This document shows positions 1-10,915 of a stretch of 64,000 nucleotides of DNA, one piece after another. The notes under the pieces are model-generated. The model was given only the letters and a program-made list of their open reading frames with translations. It had not been told where the DNA came from and ran no database searches. The DNA comes from Chromobotia macracanthus (lineage: Eukaryota; Chordata; Actinopteri; Cypriniformes; Botiidae): positions 1,490,501 through 1,554,500 of the forward strand of contig JAZGTH010000114.1 in assembly GCA_036877525.1 (NCBI GenBank), written 5' to 3'. The position numbers and the translations under genes are program-made. How positions within the stretch are numbered: position 1 is the stretch's first letter; every line of letters starts with the position of its first letter.

Positions 1-1
1 T

Positions 2-736
2 TTAGCATGTATTAATTTATATGGTGGCTCTGCTGTTGCACCTTTTGTTTTGACTAAAATTATGTCAGAGGATTATCAAATAACATGGCTTTCCTGTCTT
101 GTACAAATTTTTTCCATTTATACCTATGGTGGTTGTGACATAACAAACCTAACAGTTATGGCTTATGATCGATATATCTCTATATGTTATCCTTTACAGT
201 ATGAAAAAATAATCACTCCTAGAAAAGTGGTTATAGGTATTACAGTGTCTTGGCTTTTGCCATTTGTACGATCTACCATCACAATTTCAATAACAGCAAA
301 ACTGAATATTTGTGGAGTAATCATTGAAAAAGTCTACTGTGATAATTTTTCTGTGGTAAAGCTGGCATGCTCTGACACATTAAGTAATAGTATATATGGT
401 ATAATTATGATGTCCCTTACAGTTTTTCTGGTTGTCATAATTTTCTATACTTATGTAAGGATCATTGTAATCTGCTTACAGTTGTCAAAAGGAGGCAGAG
501 TAAAACTCAGCACATGTGTCCCACATCTAGTAGCATTACTAAACTTTGTAATTGGTAGTTCCTTTGAATTGTTCCAAAGCCGATTTAATATGCGACATGT
601 GTCTTACACTGTTCGTGTAGTAATCTCTTTGTATGTTCTTATACTGTCCCCTATTATTAATCCAATTATTTATGGGGTGAAAACTCAAAAAATAAAGGAC
701 ATCATTTTGAAAAAATTTGTCACAGCTTCAACATAA
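2..736 (+). CDS. OR-A: olfactory receptor, 5'-truncated by the window edge
   Basis: Seven-transmembrane odorant receptor of the rhodopsin-like GPCR class, expected in olfactory cilia. The frame is open from base 2 to a TAA at 734-736, so about 245 residues are visible, from the end of TM2 to the C-terminus; TM1 and the start lie outside the window. Diagnostic motifs are LYGGSA at the TM2/loop boundary, MAYDRYISIC at the end of TM3, STCVPHL in TM6 and SPIINPIIYG in TM7. No stop or frameshift interrupts the visible part. It differs clearly from the OR-B/C/E group (DRY rather than DRF, different loops), so it represents another OR subfamily. The family call is secure; ligand and exact subfamily cannot be read from sequence. 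Confidence 0.93.
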   Translation, partial: LACINLYGGSAVAPFVLTKIMSEDYQITWLSCLVQIFSIYTYGGCDITNLTVMAYDRYISICYPLQYEKIITPRKVVIGITVSWLLPFVRSTITISITAKLNICGVIIEKVYCDNFSVVKLACSDTLSNSIYGIIMMSLTVFLVVIIFYTYVRIIVICLQLSKGGRVKLSTCVPHLVALLNFVIGSSFELFQSRFNMRHVSYTVRVVISLYVLILSPIINPIIYGVKTQKIKDIILKKFVTAST

Positions 737-891
737 AGCAGCTGTTAGTTTATAGTTGTACATTGTAACATGGGTAACATTGTTTTACACTTTTTACTGA
801 AGAGTCTTGCTGTTGACTTACATGCCTGTCTGTTTTATCAAAATTCAATTTTTAACCTTTGTGATTTATGTTTACTACTGTTAGCATGTAT

Positions 892-897
892 AATAAA
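892..897 (+). promoter_or_regulatory. Candidate polyadenylation signal of OR-A
   Basis: An AATAAA hexamer lies about 156 bases after the OR-A stop codon, a plausible 3'-UTR length for a fish OR. The assignment is by position only. Confidence 0.4.
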
Positions 898-1626
898 ATA
901 TGTCTAATACTGTATTATGCATATAGCACTATGTGCATGTTGTATAGCATGTATTTTGTTGTTAGTATAGTAAGTTGTTTTGAAGAAATTAAAATATAAC
1001 TATAACAGCTATGCATAATTGCTGTAACTCACTGGCTATCAGTGTTAGTACAACAAATGTTCACAATCTCTTTTAAGCCTTAACTTGAAAAAAGTAAGGT
1101 TCATGTTAAAGTAATGGCTGTACTGTTTTCAAAAACAAAACATTTGAGTTTCGAATGTCATTCACATTAATTGCATTTATGTAAAAGGTACATTTAAGTT
1201 GTCTCTAAATGTCAGTTATAGTTTAAATATTTATTTTAGTTGTAAATCTGTGGAACACGAAGTGCATCATTTGAAATTTGTAAGTGACACAAGGTGAAAA
1301 TACAAAAATGCTAGTATATACAGTAGGCCTATCCTGTTTTTATCATTAAGAATCTCTGTTGTATTAAAATAAAGCAAAACCAGCAGCTACTACATCATTG
1401 TCCCATATTATTATGATTACATCCAAATTAACATGATATATTTTTTATTTATTTATCATATGCATATTATTGCATAAAAAATCGAAATAAATTAAAGCAT
1501 TTCAAGTGAATTATTGGCCTGCCTGATTTTACAGAGTGAGAAATGTTCTTGGGTCAACATTGTTGACCGTGTGACAACATTCCAATCCGATTTGAGGAAT
1601 AAGTTTATAGTTCAGGCTTATAGAAA

Positions 1627-1666
1627 GGAAGCTAACCTTCCACAATGGTGTGGAAGGTTAGCTTCC
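1627..1666. repeat. Perfect inverted repeat (18-bp arms, 4-bp loop)
   Basis: The arm ggaagctaaccttccaca at 1627-1644 is followed by ATGG and then its exact reverse complement at 1649-1666. Such perfection in decayed intergenic DNA suggests a young palindrome, for example a foldback or hairpin-resolved break. No flanking element was identified. Confidence 0.85.
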
Positions 1667-2104
1667 ACACTATTGTTATTCACCAGTCATTTCCCTGTAC
1701 ATTTAGCATTTAGGATAGGGTTGGGTTTTCTACAGAAATGTTCCATGGTCTCACATCTTGCAAAATCAGGTTCAGTGTGAATCATTATACTGATCTTGCC
1801 AGTGCAGTGTATGCTGGTTTGACCTCATAACATAGAAAAAACTCACATTAAATAGTGATGTAATATATGTAATATATAATAACATTATATTCACATGCTT
1901 ACATATTTGAATTTAGCTCTCTCTTTTTTTTACGTAGATGTGTGATGTGCTGATCATGTAATAAGCTGCACTTTTTGGAGCTTCAAAATCTCTGACACTA
2001 TTTAATGCCATTACAAAGCTGGGAAGAGACAGGATATTATTTAATATAACTATTATTGTGTTTGTATTAAGGTTATAAATTATAATTATATAAATTATAG
2101 TTAG

Positions 2105-2150
2105 TGTTAACGCAATGCTCTACCAGCTGAGCTACAGGAATTAAGGGCTT
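2105..2150 (-). mobile_element. tRNA-derived SINE head fragment
   Basis: Read on the - strand, the segment has tgtagctcagctggtagag, the D-arm/A-box of a tRNA, followed by a CATTGCG stretch. No B-box or cloverleaf follows, so this is not a functional tRNA gene. It resembles the heads of fish tRNA-derived SINEs. Confidence 0.6.
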
Positions 2151-3279
2151 AAACCCAAAGCATGACAGAGTGTCAGAATGCCAAAACTGCATATTGATTT
2201 TGGATGCTGTCACGGCATTATAACATAACATTGTACATTGTAATTAAATTGACTGTGTCAACAAATGTCTTCAGAGCTCCTGTGTGCTGAAAAATAGTGG
2301 CCGATTTACGTAGAGTTACGTAATCTACAGAAGTAAGAGCCCACATGCACCTCCCAACCTTTTCTGTCTTTTAGGTCTAAGACAGATTAGATCAACTAAC
2401 TCACTCACAGTACCATTAGCACAAAATATTATTACTATTAAAATGACTTTTAAAACAATGATTTACTTTAATATAATCTAATAAGCCTCCTCTAAAACTG
2501 ACATATAACAAATTTTTAATCTCCATTTGGGTACAAAACACATCACTGGTTGGGATTCACTGAAAAAAAGCAAAACCAAAAACAGTTTTAAATTAGATGT
2601 GTCCCTATAATCACAATTTTTCTTTCTCCACTGAAAGAAAATGACAAAAGTCTATTAAAACTGTATCTTTACCTTTGGCTGTTTGGAAATACTTTACTCT
2701 ATGTACTTTTTCATTATTTCGTAAAACTGTGTGGGCCAAGTTTCAGAACAAGTTACACACTCTTTCTTTTATTATCCTGTAGTTTGGATCACAATCCAAC
2801 TCAGTCCAAAATAATACTTCATGATTTAATTGTAAAACAAAATCAATGTCATGACCTCTATCGCCAATTTTAATGGACACAGACGCTTTCTAATGCTTCC
2901 CAGTCAAACTGACAGAAGCAATTTTCATTTCAACTATTCCTGTAAACAGGCATAAAGGCTACAATACACACTGTTGTGATTATATGTCCAACTGCATAGT
3001 CTTACTACATAGGCTTATTACTCAGATAACAGGCTTAAATTTAAAAGATGACATAAGAAAATGATTAAAAATAGTTATTTTGTTGACCTTTGATTCAAAA
3101 AACAATTACACACAATTTATGCTACAGTGATCATAATATAAATGGCATTTTTTTTTTATAAGTAAAACTGGAAACCAAACATTCCTAATAAATATTTGAG
3201 CTACATTTTTCAGTTTAATTATGCGAATCGTTTCCCATGTTCATACTATACATTTAGTGTACTATTGTAACCTACATGA

Positions 3280-4130
3280 ACAAATAGAGGGAACAAGATG
3301 TTGAGGCAGTGACACTAGGAAGGCCCAATCACCTCAGATATTTGAGAAAAGCCTGAAGAGAATTGGCAGGAGGAATTTGCCACTTTTATATGGGTATAAA
3401 AGGAGATTGCTTGCACCACTCATTCATCTAGCCGTCTATATCTTCCAATCACCTCTTAAAGAGCTTCTGGATATATGGTAGACTGCCACCTCTAGCTCAG
3501 CATAGAATCTCAGACAGGATAACTCTCCCTGCCACCTCAGTCTGGCATCATAAACCCCAATAGGGGTCTCTGTAAGAGAGGCAATACAGAGGTGAGAAAA
3601 CCAATGCTACCAACAAGGAAGTGGCATACAGGGAGGAGAATATTTGGTTCCCACCAAATATATTTAATTTTGCCTCATGTGCAAAGGGCATCTGCACGTT
3701 TATCTTCACAAGAAGAGCGGAAGCCTGGTGCTGTGGACATGAGTCTTAACATGCCCAGTTGCAACAGGCACATACCTACAACTTTGTATATGCAAGTGAC
3801 ATGCATTGAGGATTGCCAGCCTCTTCTCTTAGACTGGTAAGTGCTGTAACATGTCTCTTAGCAAGACCATGAGTTTGGGATGCAAGGCCTTTTAACATGG
3901 CAGCTCTTGCTCCACCATGCCACGGTGGAGATGGCATATATAAAAATGTTGTGTTCCTGTAACTCAGCTGGTAGTGCTGTGCATTAGCAGTGCATTCCTC
4001 CAGTAAGCCTGCTTGCACAGATTCTGTGTAAAGTCAGGGAAAACAAAAAACAAGTCATGTTGGTTGTGCCATACTGGCCCACCAGGACTTGGTTCTGAGA
4101 GATCATGCTCCCTGTGATAACCCCTTCCTT
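3280..4130 (+). mobile_element. DIRS-type retrotransposon remnant
   Basis: The first part (about 3330-3560) resembles the leader of fish DIRS elements, with GAGAATTGGCAGGAGG and a TATA-like gggtataaaagg. The last part (about 3990-4130) is alignable by eye with 32080-32190: both contain a CTTGCACA...GTCAGG stretch and then the coding string for a cell-wall-to-wall match around TGGCCCACCAGG. In DIRS elements that string belongs to the linker between RNase H and tyrosine recombinase. The middle is missing, so this is an internally deleted copy. The 82-codon frame at 3592-3840 was not recognised. Confidence 0.55.
3952..3992 (+). mobile_element. tRNA-like SINE head fragment
   Basis: The string cctgtaactcagctggtag resembles a tRNA A-box region and is followed by GCATTAGCAG, like the 2105-2150 fragment. 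It lies inside the DIRS remnant. It is too short to assign to a family. Confidence 0.45.
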
Positions 4131-4312
4131 TTCAGTTTCCGTTTAAGTTTTTTTTTTAAGTTATGAAAAAAGTGGAACGAACTGATGGAAACAACCACAC
4201 ATTTAGACCATTTGAATAAATGGATATGCATAAGTAACACCTGTCATTACATGCGAAGGCTCTCAGTCTATGAGAAAGTATTGTATTCAGACTGCCTACT
4301 AAAACAGTATAT

Positions 4313-4845
4313 ACTTCTGAGTCCAGATTGAGTCAAGAGTGATGGGTGCCTCAGGGTAAGAAGAGAGGGTAATGAAGTGATGCACCCATCATGCCTAGTG
4401 CCTACCATACAAGCCTGTGGTAGTGGTATGATTTGGGGTTGCTGCAGTTGGTCATGTCTAGGTTCAGCAATGTTATGTGCCCAAAGAATAAAGTCAGCTG
4501 ACTACCTGAATATACTGAATAACAAGGTTATTCCATCAATGGTTTTTGTTTTTCCCTGATGGCATAGGCATATTCCAAGATGACAATGCCAGGATTCATC
4601 GGGCTCAAATTCTGAAAGAGTGGTTCAGGGAGCATGAGACATAATTTTCACACATGGATTGGCTACCACAGAGTTCAGACCTTAACCCCATTGAGAATCT
4701 TTGGGATGTGCTGGAGAAGACTTTGCGCAGCAGTCCAACTCTCCCAGCATCAATATAAGATCTTTGCGAAAAATTCTGAACGGGAATAAATGTTGTGACA
4801 TTGCAGAAGCTTATCGAAATGATGCCACAGCTAATGCGTGCCCCC
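4313..4845 (+). pseudogene. Tc1-family transposase remnant
   Basis: This is the C-terminal half of a Tc1/mariner transposase, which cuts and pastes the element using a DDE catalytic triad. Visible blocks across frames are GSGMIWGC, SADYLNILN, a block with FQDDNARIHRA at about 4573-4605 carrying the second catalytic Asp, and SSDLNPIENLWDVLE at about 4674-4720 carrying the third acidic residue. The frame opens at 4377, breaks at a stop near 4557 and changes again in the last block, so it cannot encode an active enzyme. The N-terminal DNA-binding domain and terminal inverted repeats were not found. The remnant abuts the gypsy-1 LTR. Confidence 0.85.
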
Positions 4846-4850
4846 GCACC

Positions 4851-5244
4851 ATGAACTCCCCTCACTCGTTTCCTCTGACCTGACTACTGATTCTCTGTAC
4901 CTGCACAACTAATCAAGGACTCTATATAAACACCACTCTTACACTCCAGTTTTGTCTGGACTCGTGTTCCCAGACTCCTGTTTATTTACCTGTTGGATTA
5001 TTTACCTGTTGGATTGTTTATCTGTCTTCCTGGTTTCTCCATCGTCTGTACCACTGGGTTTCTTCTAAAGAGATAAGACTGTGTTTACATACTAAGTTAC
5101 CATTCATTTATCTGTGAATTTATTCTTACCTGCTATTCCTTATTCCAGTTTTGTTTACCATCTATATTCATCTGTTTGAATTTAAGATTATTAAAGATTA
5201 CACAATTTACTACCTTGGTCTCCAGTCCCTTCTGTAGTGTGACA
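4851..5244 (+). mobile_element. 5' LTR remnant of gypsy-1
   Basis: A TATA-like ctctatataaac near 4920 and pyrimidine-rich downstream sequence precede the conserved junction agtgtgaca at 5237-5244, after which the leader and the gag ATG at 5265 follow. This is the usual layout of fish Ty3/gypsy LTRs. The left end is approximate because the LTR abuts the Tc1 remnant, and no matching 3' LTR was recognised. Confidence 0.55.
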
Positions 5245-5264
5245 GAAGACCGGACCAAACCAAA

Positions 5265-7375
5265 ATGGAGGCAGGAAGTTCACCCTACAGTTTAATTGCA
5301 AAGCTGGTTTCAACACTATGTCAATCTCTACAGCCACAATCATCCATTTCTTCCACCGCCAGTTCCATGGCCATCACATTTGCTGGTAATCTGGATGAAT
5401 GTAGTGAATGTAGGTTTTGCTGTAGTGCTCTTTACTATTTAAAAGGCATCCCCAATTGTATCCCACTGATGAATCTAAGATTGCTCACATTATGTCCTTG
5501 TTATGCGGTTGAGCACTGCAGTGGGCTCAGGCTGAATGAAATGTGGATGGATCTTTAATGAGCACGTTGGCAGATTTTATCTCCCACTTCAGAATATGCA
5601 GAATAAGGCAGAATATGTCTTACAGAACTTTGGCAGCCATCGGCAGCTGGAATGAAATTGCCCTAATCACAGAATTTTGTCAAGGTCTCAGTCCAGGTGC
5701 ATCAACACATTGCCGTATGATGACAGAGTGGGATTAGAAAACGTCAATTCAATGCTCCTTCCACATTTCTCAAGGGTTAGCCTGTGTATCAGATTTTAGT
5801 CCACCATCTCCATCCTCCTCACTGCCATCTGCTTTCCCTCCAGCACCTGAACCTATGCAAATTAATAACTAATGCCTAACTCCAACAGAATGCCGGCAAT
5901 GCACGAGTCACTGTTTGTGCCTATTCTGTGGTGACAGTGGGCACTTCATCACCAACTGCCAAATTCGCCCTCCCTCGCCTATTCGCCCTCCCTCGCCTCG
6001 CCTCATCTCTTTTATGATGCTGGAGGGCTCTACCATGGATATCATCCCGGGACACCCTTGGTTACAATTACATCAACCCTCAATAAACTGGAATACTTGT
6101 GAAATCGCATTGCCTGTCATGAATCCTGTCTCCCTATGATCCAGAGACCATCTGTTCAGTCTTCCCTGTTGCTAGTACAGTCCACCACTGTTGAAAGTCC
6201 ATCAGTGTCATCTTAAGGTGAGATTCCTGAAGAGTACCAGGCATTCCAAGAGGTTTTCAGCAAGCAAATGGCTACCCAATTACCAATTACCACATTGGCC
6301 ATGGGACTGTGCTATTGACTTACTGCCTGGGGCAACATAAAGGTGGGATATATCCTTTGTCCATCAGCAGAAGGCCATGGATGAAAACATCCAAGAAGCT
6401 TTAAAACAAGAGTTCATAAAACCACCTACTTCCCCTGTTGCATCTAGCTTCTTTTATGTTGCAAAGAAGGATGGAGGTTTGAGGACTTGCATTTACTGTA
6501 CCATCAACTCACAAACCATCAAGTACAGATACTCCCTTCCTCTGGTCCTAGCAGACCTGGAACAACTACGTGGTGCCTGGCTATTTACCAAGTTAGACTT
6601 GAGGAGTGTTTACAACCTGATACACATCAGAAACGATGGATGGAAAACTGCTTTTGTCACTCCATCCAGGCACTACGAATACCAGGTCATGCCATATGGT
6701 CTTACCAACACTCCTTCCATGTTCCAAGGTTACATGAACAAATCTTCAATGAGTATGTCCAACACTTTGTCATTGTCTACATTGATTATATTCTCATATA
6801 TTTCAAAGATTTGTCTGAACATCAACATCATGTCAAACTCATACTCACCAAACTCTGTCAACACTGTCCCTATCTCAAATAGGGAAAAATATTAATTTTG
6901 TTGTAAGACCATACATTTCCTGGCTTACATCATGGGCCAGAATGGTATCCAGATGAACCAGAGGAAGGTACAGACAGTTAAGGACTGGCCACAACCCAAA
7001 ACTGTAAAAGAAGTGCAATATTTATATCGTAGGTTTATCTGTAATTTTAGTTCTATCAGTTTGCTAACCTGTATCTTCTGTCACAGGCCCAAATCTCTGT
7101 CCTGGAGCTCTGAAGCCATAGCAATCGTGAGTTACTTGCAATTAAGATGGCCCTGGAAGAATGGAAACATTGGCTGGAGGGAGCCCAACAACCAAAATCT
7201 GGAATACCTCTGTAAAATAATATTCCAGCAGCTAAACCCATGACAAGCCAGGTGGGCATTCTTCTTCACTTTTCACTTCCTCTTCAAAGAGCTGATGCTC
7301 TTTCTCAACTCCACCAACCTTCTGATGAACTATCACCACCAGAACCCATTCTCAAATGTTCGTTAGGAGTTTAAA
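5265..7375 (+). pseudogene. gypsy-1: decayed Ty3/gypsy gag-pol
   Basis: A Ty3/gypsy polyprotein broken into many frames. In order: a gag start at 5265; a CCHC zinc knuckle (CLFCGDSGHFITNC) near 5918, followed by a duplicated RPPSP unit; a protease-end block with IPGHPWLQLHQPSINW near 6040; reverse transcriptase from about 6230 with VAKKDGGLRTC, FTKLDLRSVYN and MPYGLTNTPSMFQ; and a catalytic block reading YIDY at 6778-6789 where YIDD is expected, so the second metal-binding Asp is lost. A short RNase H piece (near 7150-7260) follows, and integrase is absent. The element is inactive. The same order of domains is seen in gypsy-2. Confidence 0.85.
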
Positions 7376-8939
7376 ATGTGCATGGATTGACATTCTGTAG
7401 AGCGATTTCTATCCCCAGCTGTGGCGGCTTGTGATATGGGTGGCGTGTTCCCTGCTTGTTTCTCACAAATGCAGTTTCCATACTGCCTGTGATTGTGGGT
7501 TTGTATGTGTTTTGTGTTGCCACATTTGATCAAGAGAATGATCTAACAGTGTAACCTCCTGCTCTATGCTTTTAGGTTACTTGTAAAGTCCTGAAATTAT
7601 ATACTAGTGGTGGGTGCTCTGTGTTCTGTCTGGCGGTCTAGTTTCCAGTATTGGACTTCAATTAATCTTTTGATCAATTTGGTTTTTTAAACAAATTGTT
7701 TGTTTATCTAAAAAGTTATTTGTAAGGTTGTTTTTTTGTTGCTTTAAGTTCATTTCTTATATTTGTTTATGTTGTGTCTTTTTGTTTGTTTTTTTGTTTG
7801 TAAAAGTGTGTATTCTTTAATGTGTATTCTCTTGTCTTGGCAGGATCTGGGCACCAGGGGCAGAGGACTGACTCTGAGTGGTGGTGGTGTTTTCTTCACC
7901 ATGTGTCATGCTAATCACTAACCTTAGACGGGCTAGTGAATTTCCTTAGGTGACGTAGTCTGATTTTTTATTTGTATTAACTCTTATATTCAAGCTTTAA
8001 CGTGGGAATTTGTGCCCCGTCTGTTCACTTCCGTCACAAATATATATTATATATAATAACATTGTTATATATAATATAATACATAAATATTGTATATGTG
8101 TAATATATAATATATTTATATATTTGTTTTGAACAAGATTATACAACAAAATATCATTCTAAAGTGAATCATGTGAAATCACTTTTCCCCTGTAATCAAT
8201 TTGAATAACGTGCCCTCCTGCCTCTAAAGACAGAAAATTCCCAATGGTATGGAAATTATTATAACTAAAAGAGGGATAATTAAACAGAATTCTACATGGG
8301 AATAATTAGATACTGTAGACTAATGACCAGCTGTTGGTGACATTTTTTGTTTGTTTTTGTCTTGTCGTTAGGCAACATAAAAAAACAGAATATTTATATT
8401 AAAGAGCATTATGTACAATATAAACATAATTTCTTATTCAGAACATCAAAAGGAGAAGTGTCTATACTTTGGAATTAACTGACTGAACCAAATATTTGTA
8501 CAAAATGTTTTCATTACATTTGATTTGAAATGTATTGGTTATGTATATAAACCTGGTTCACAAAAAAAAGGTACTATGTTAAAAATTTAGACAGTTTAAA
8601 TTCTGCTGGTCACTTTTCTCTCTCATGGACAACAAAGTTAGGGAGCATGTCTGAGAAATCCCTCTAGACCAGGGGTGCCAAATCCTGCAATCCTTAGTAG
8701 CATTTCAACTCTGAAAGCCATGTCCATGCGTTAGGGAATGTTGTCACAAAATCGTAACCAATGGGTTCAATGAACTGCCAGATATGCTAAGCAGATATGC
8801 TAATCAAGTCTCAAGTCGTTTCAAGTCACAGTGCTGACAAATAAAATCAGTGGTTCACCCCAAGCAAGTCAAGTCCTGATAAGTTTCAAGTCGAGCTTTC
8901 TGCTACATATTTTATAATAACTTATATACATATTTTACA

Positions 8940-8942
<3 letters not shown>
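7376..8942. other. Intergenic DNA, no gene seen
   Basis: The stretch holds T-rich runs around 7680-7810, an AT-rich patch at 8040-8130 and short caagtc-type repeats at about 8800-8900. The part just after gypsy-1 could be an eroded LTR, but no LTR ends or PolyA/TATA pair could be matched to the 5' copy. Confidence 0.5.

Positions 8943-8979
<37 letters not shown>
8943..8979. repeat. (AT)n microsatellite
   Basis: An uninterrupted AT dinucleotide tract of about 37 bases. Likely length-polymorphic. Confidence 0.95.
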
Positions 8980-8980
<1 letters not shown>

Positions 8981-10378
8981 TTTGAGTTACAAAACAACCC
9001 AATTGGCAACCAGGCTGGGATACTGGGAAAACACAAAATGTTGTGATTTTAAATATTAATTGGTTTAATACTGGGTTTTTTGTTGGGTTATTAGTATCCA
9101 TTACTGTTTTTATTCTTCCTCTGCTTTTGCATCTATGGCAGCCCATAAAATGGTGGAAAGGAAAGTTATGAAATTAGGCACAGGTAAATGACACTCTGAT
9201 ATGGTACTGGACCAGATTTGGAGCCTCTAATTCAAACCCTCTAGCTCCATCAACAGTTCAAAATTTGTTTGTCCTATTTGCACAAAATTTGGCATGCAAC
9301 ATCTAAAGGGCACCCCTGACAAAAAGTGATGGAATTTGTGTTGATACATATGATTTATTGTAAATTATGAATCAATTATAAATCAACAAATAATGAAGAA
9401 TAGAAGTTTGCTTTTCTCACTGATCCACCTGCATTTCAGCGTGTAGGATGAGAGGGAGAGAGGCGGACTACTCAGCATACATTAACCCAGCATAGTAACT
9501 GAGAAGCAACACTGGAACAACTGGAAAATTGACTATGACAATGGCAGACTTAGGAGGGAAAGCGTATTCAGGGTCCATGAATATTTTCTGGCCAACGATG
9601 ATGACTGGCTAATAAGCCGATTCAGATTCCCTAGGCCCAACATTACAAAGGCTAACTAGAAGGAAGCCCCATCCTGATACCAACCCAAGTCCTTTGGTTT
9701 TAGGGTTTCTGGAAACCGTGTGTTACCAACAGTAATTAGTTTATTGGTAAGTTTATAATAAACACCACCTACTGACAAATAGCTAATTTCTGCAAACTGT
9801 TATTAAACAAATGGATTACTGAGCATTGCATCACACAACCTGAGGTGTGTGGAAAACTGAGAACATCAGTTTTGAAAATAACTCTTATTAACCTAAACAA
9901 TTACCTTATGAATTCTCAGATTGTCACAAATTAATATAGTATTGCAATTTATATAGCAATTTCAATTTTCAGTAACTACATATAAAACCTTTAAAACCAC
10001 AAGGGAACTAGAGTTTTGTTTGACATAAAACGCAATTTTTGAAATTCCACTTGGGGTTGTAAATTAAATAATTGTGCATGCATCTAGTCAGAGAACACTG
10101 ATTTGTTTTGTACATTATTTATGATGCATATCTATAAAAATAGGAAAAATAAAATAAGTTTCTCTATAATCTCCAACAAGGGTGTGACAATGTCAGGAAT
10201 CTTTTGCAAAATTCCCAAATTAGTCTTTAGAAATAATTTCACATAAATGATAAATATCACTTATTTAACTAGCAAATAATATGAAATAAAACAAATTGCA
10301 CAAATATTCACATAATGTGTATGAATTATCAGGCAAAATACTTGTCTGATAGAGAAATCAAGAAACAAAGAAACAGTT
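8980..10378. other. Intergenic DNA, no gene seen
   Basis: AT-rich sequence with no recognisable domains on either strand. AACCCAA/TTGGGTT-type motifs at about 8990-9090 hint at an old unclassified repeat. Confidence 0.5.
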
Positions 10379-10383
10379 AATCT
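10379..10383. repeat. Target-site duplication of gypsy-2, left copy
   Basis: The five bases AATCT immediately precede the 5' LTR and are repeated exactly at 14466-14470 immediately after the 3' LTR, as expected for Ty3/gypsy integration. Confidence 0.9.
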
Positions 10384-10899
10384 TGTCAGGACCGTGGTGT
10401 GATCAGCCTAGTCTGTGTTGTTGTTTTTCTGTCGGGGCGTGTGGCATTGTTTGGCGGTGTGCCACGTGTCCCAGCGTTCACGTCTCCCTCCGCCCTCCTT
10501 GTTTCCTCATTCCCTTGTTTCCCTTTTCCCTCGTTATTCCCCACACCTGTTTCCCATTGATTTCTTCCCCTTTATATTCCCCTCTCGTTTTGCGTCCTTT
10601 GTCAGATCGTCCCAGTTTATACCGCTTGCTGACCTCTTGTTTTGTCGCTGTTTTTCCTGGACCCTGCAGTGCCGCTCCTGCTCTCCCTGCCTGACCACAC
10701 GCTTAATTGCCCGTCTTCCGCCCAGTCTCCTACCTGCTCTGCCCGTCACCCTCCCGGTTCCCGCTGCCCCGCTCTCTCCCTCCCCGCCTGCGCCGGAGCC
10801 GCCCTGCATCTGTTTCTGTTTACTTACCATCTGTATTGAACTCTCTCTGTCTGAATAAAGACTGTTAACCGCTATTGGATCTCTGTTGTGTTCCTGACA
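10384..10899 (+). repeat. gypsy-2 5' LTR
   Basis: Starts TGTCAGGACCG and ends GTTCCTGACA, the TG...CA form. A TATA-like tttatattcc lies at 10571-10580, and the polyadenylation signal AATAAA is at 10854-10859. Long reading frames on both strands across this LTR come from its C/T-rich composition and are not genes. Confidence 0.92.
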
Positions 10900-10915
10900 G
10901 TACGATCTGACCAGC

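Larger units (their letters stand above)
737..3279. other. AT-rich intergenic DNA
   Basis: No coding potential with recognisable family motifs was seen. The stretch contains the OR-A 3' region, a perfect hairpin at 1627-1666 and a tRNA-like SINE head near 2110. The 88-codon frame at 1514-1780 runs through the hairpin and matches nothing I recognise. Confidence 0.6.

Noticed and set aside
2105..2150. Possible tRNA gene on the - strand
   Set aside because: Only the D-arm/A-box region is present, with no anticodon stem, B-box or acceptor pairing. It is a SINE head.
8800..8900. Regularly spaced caagtc units as a CRISPR-like or satellite array
   Set aside because: The units are too few, irregular and without spacers of constant length. 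The organism is eukaryotic.
8922..9146. Open frame on the - strand with repeated Tyr-Ile
   Set aside because: It reads through the (AT)n microsatellite at 8943-8979; not a gene.
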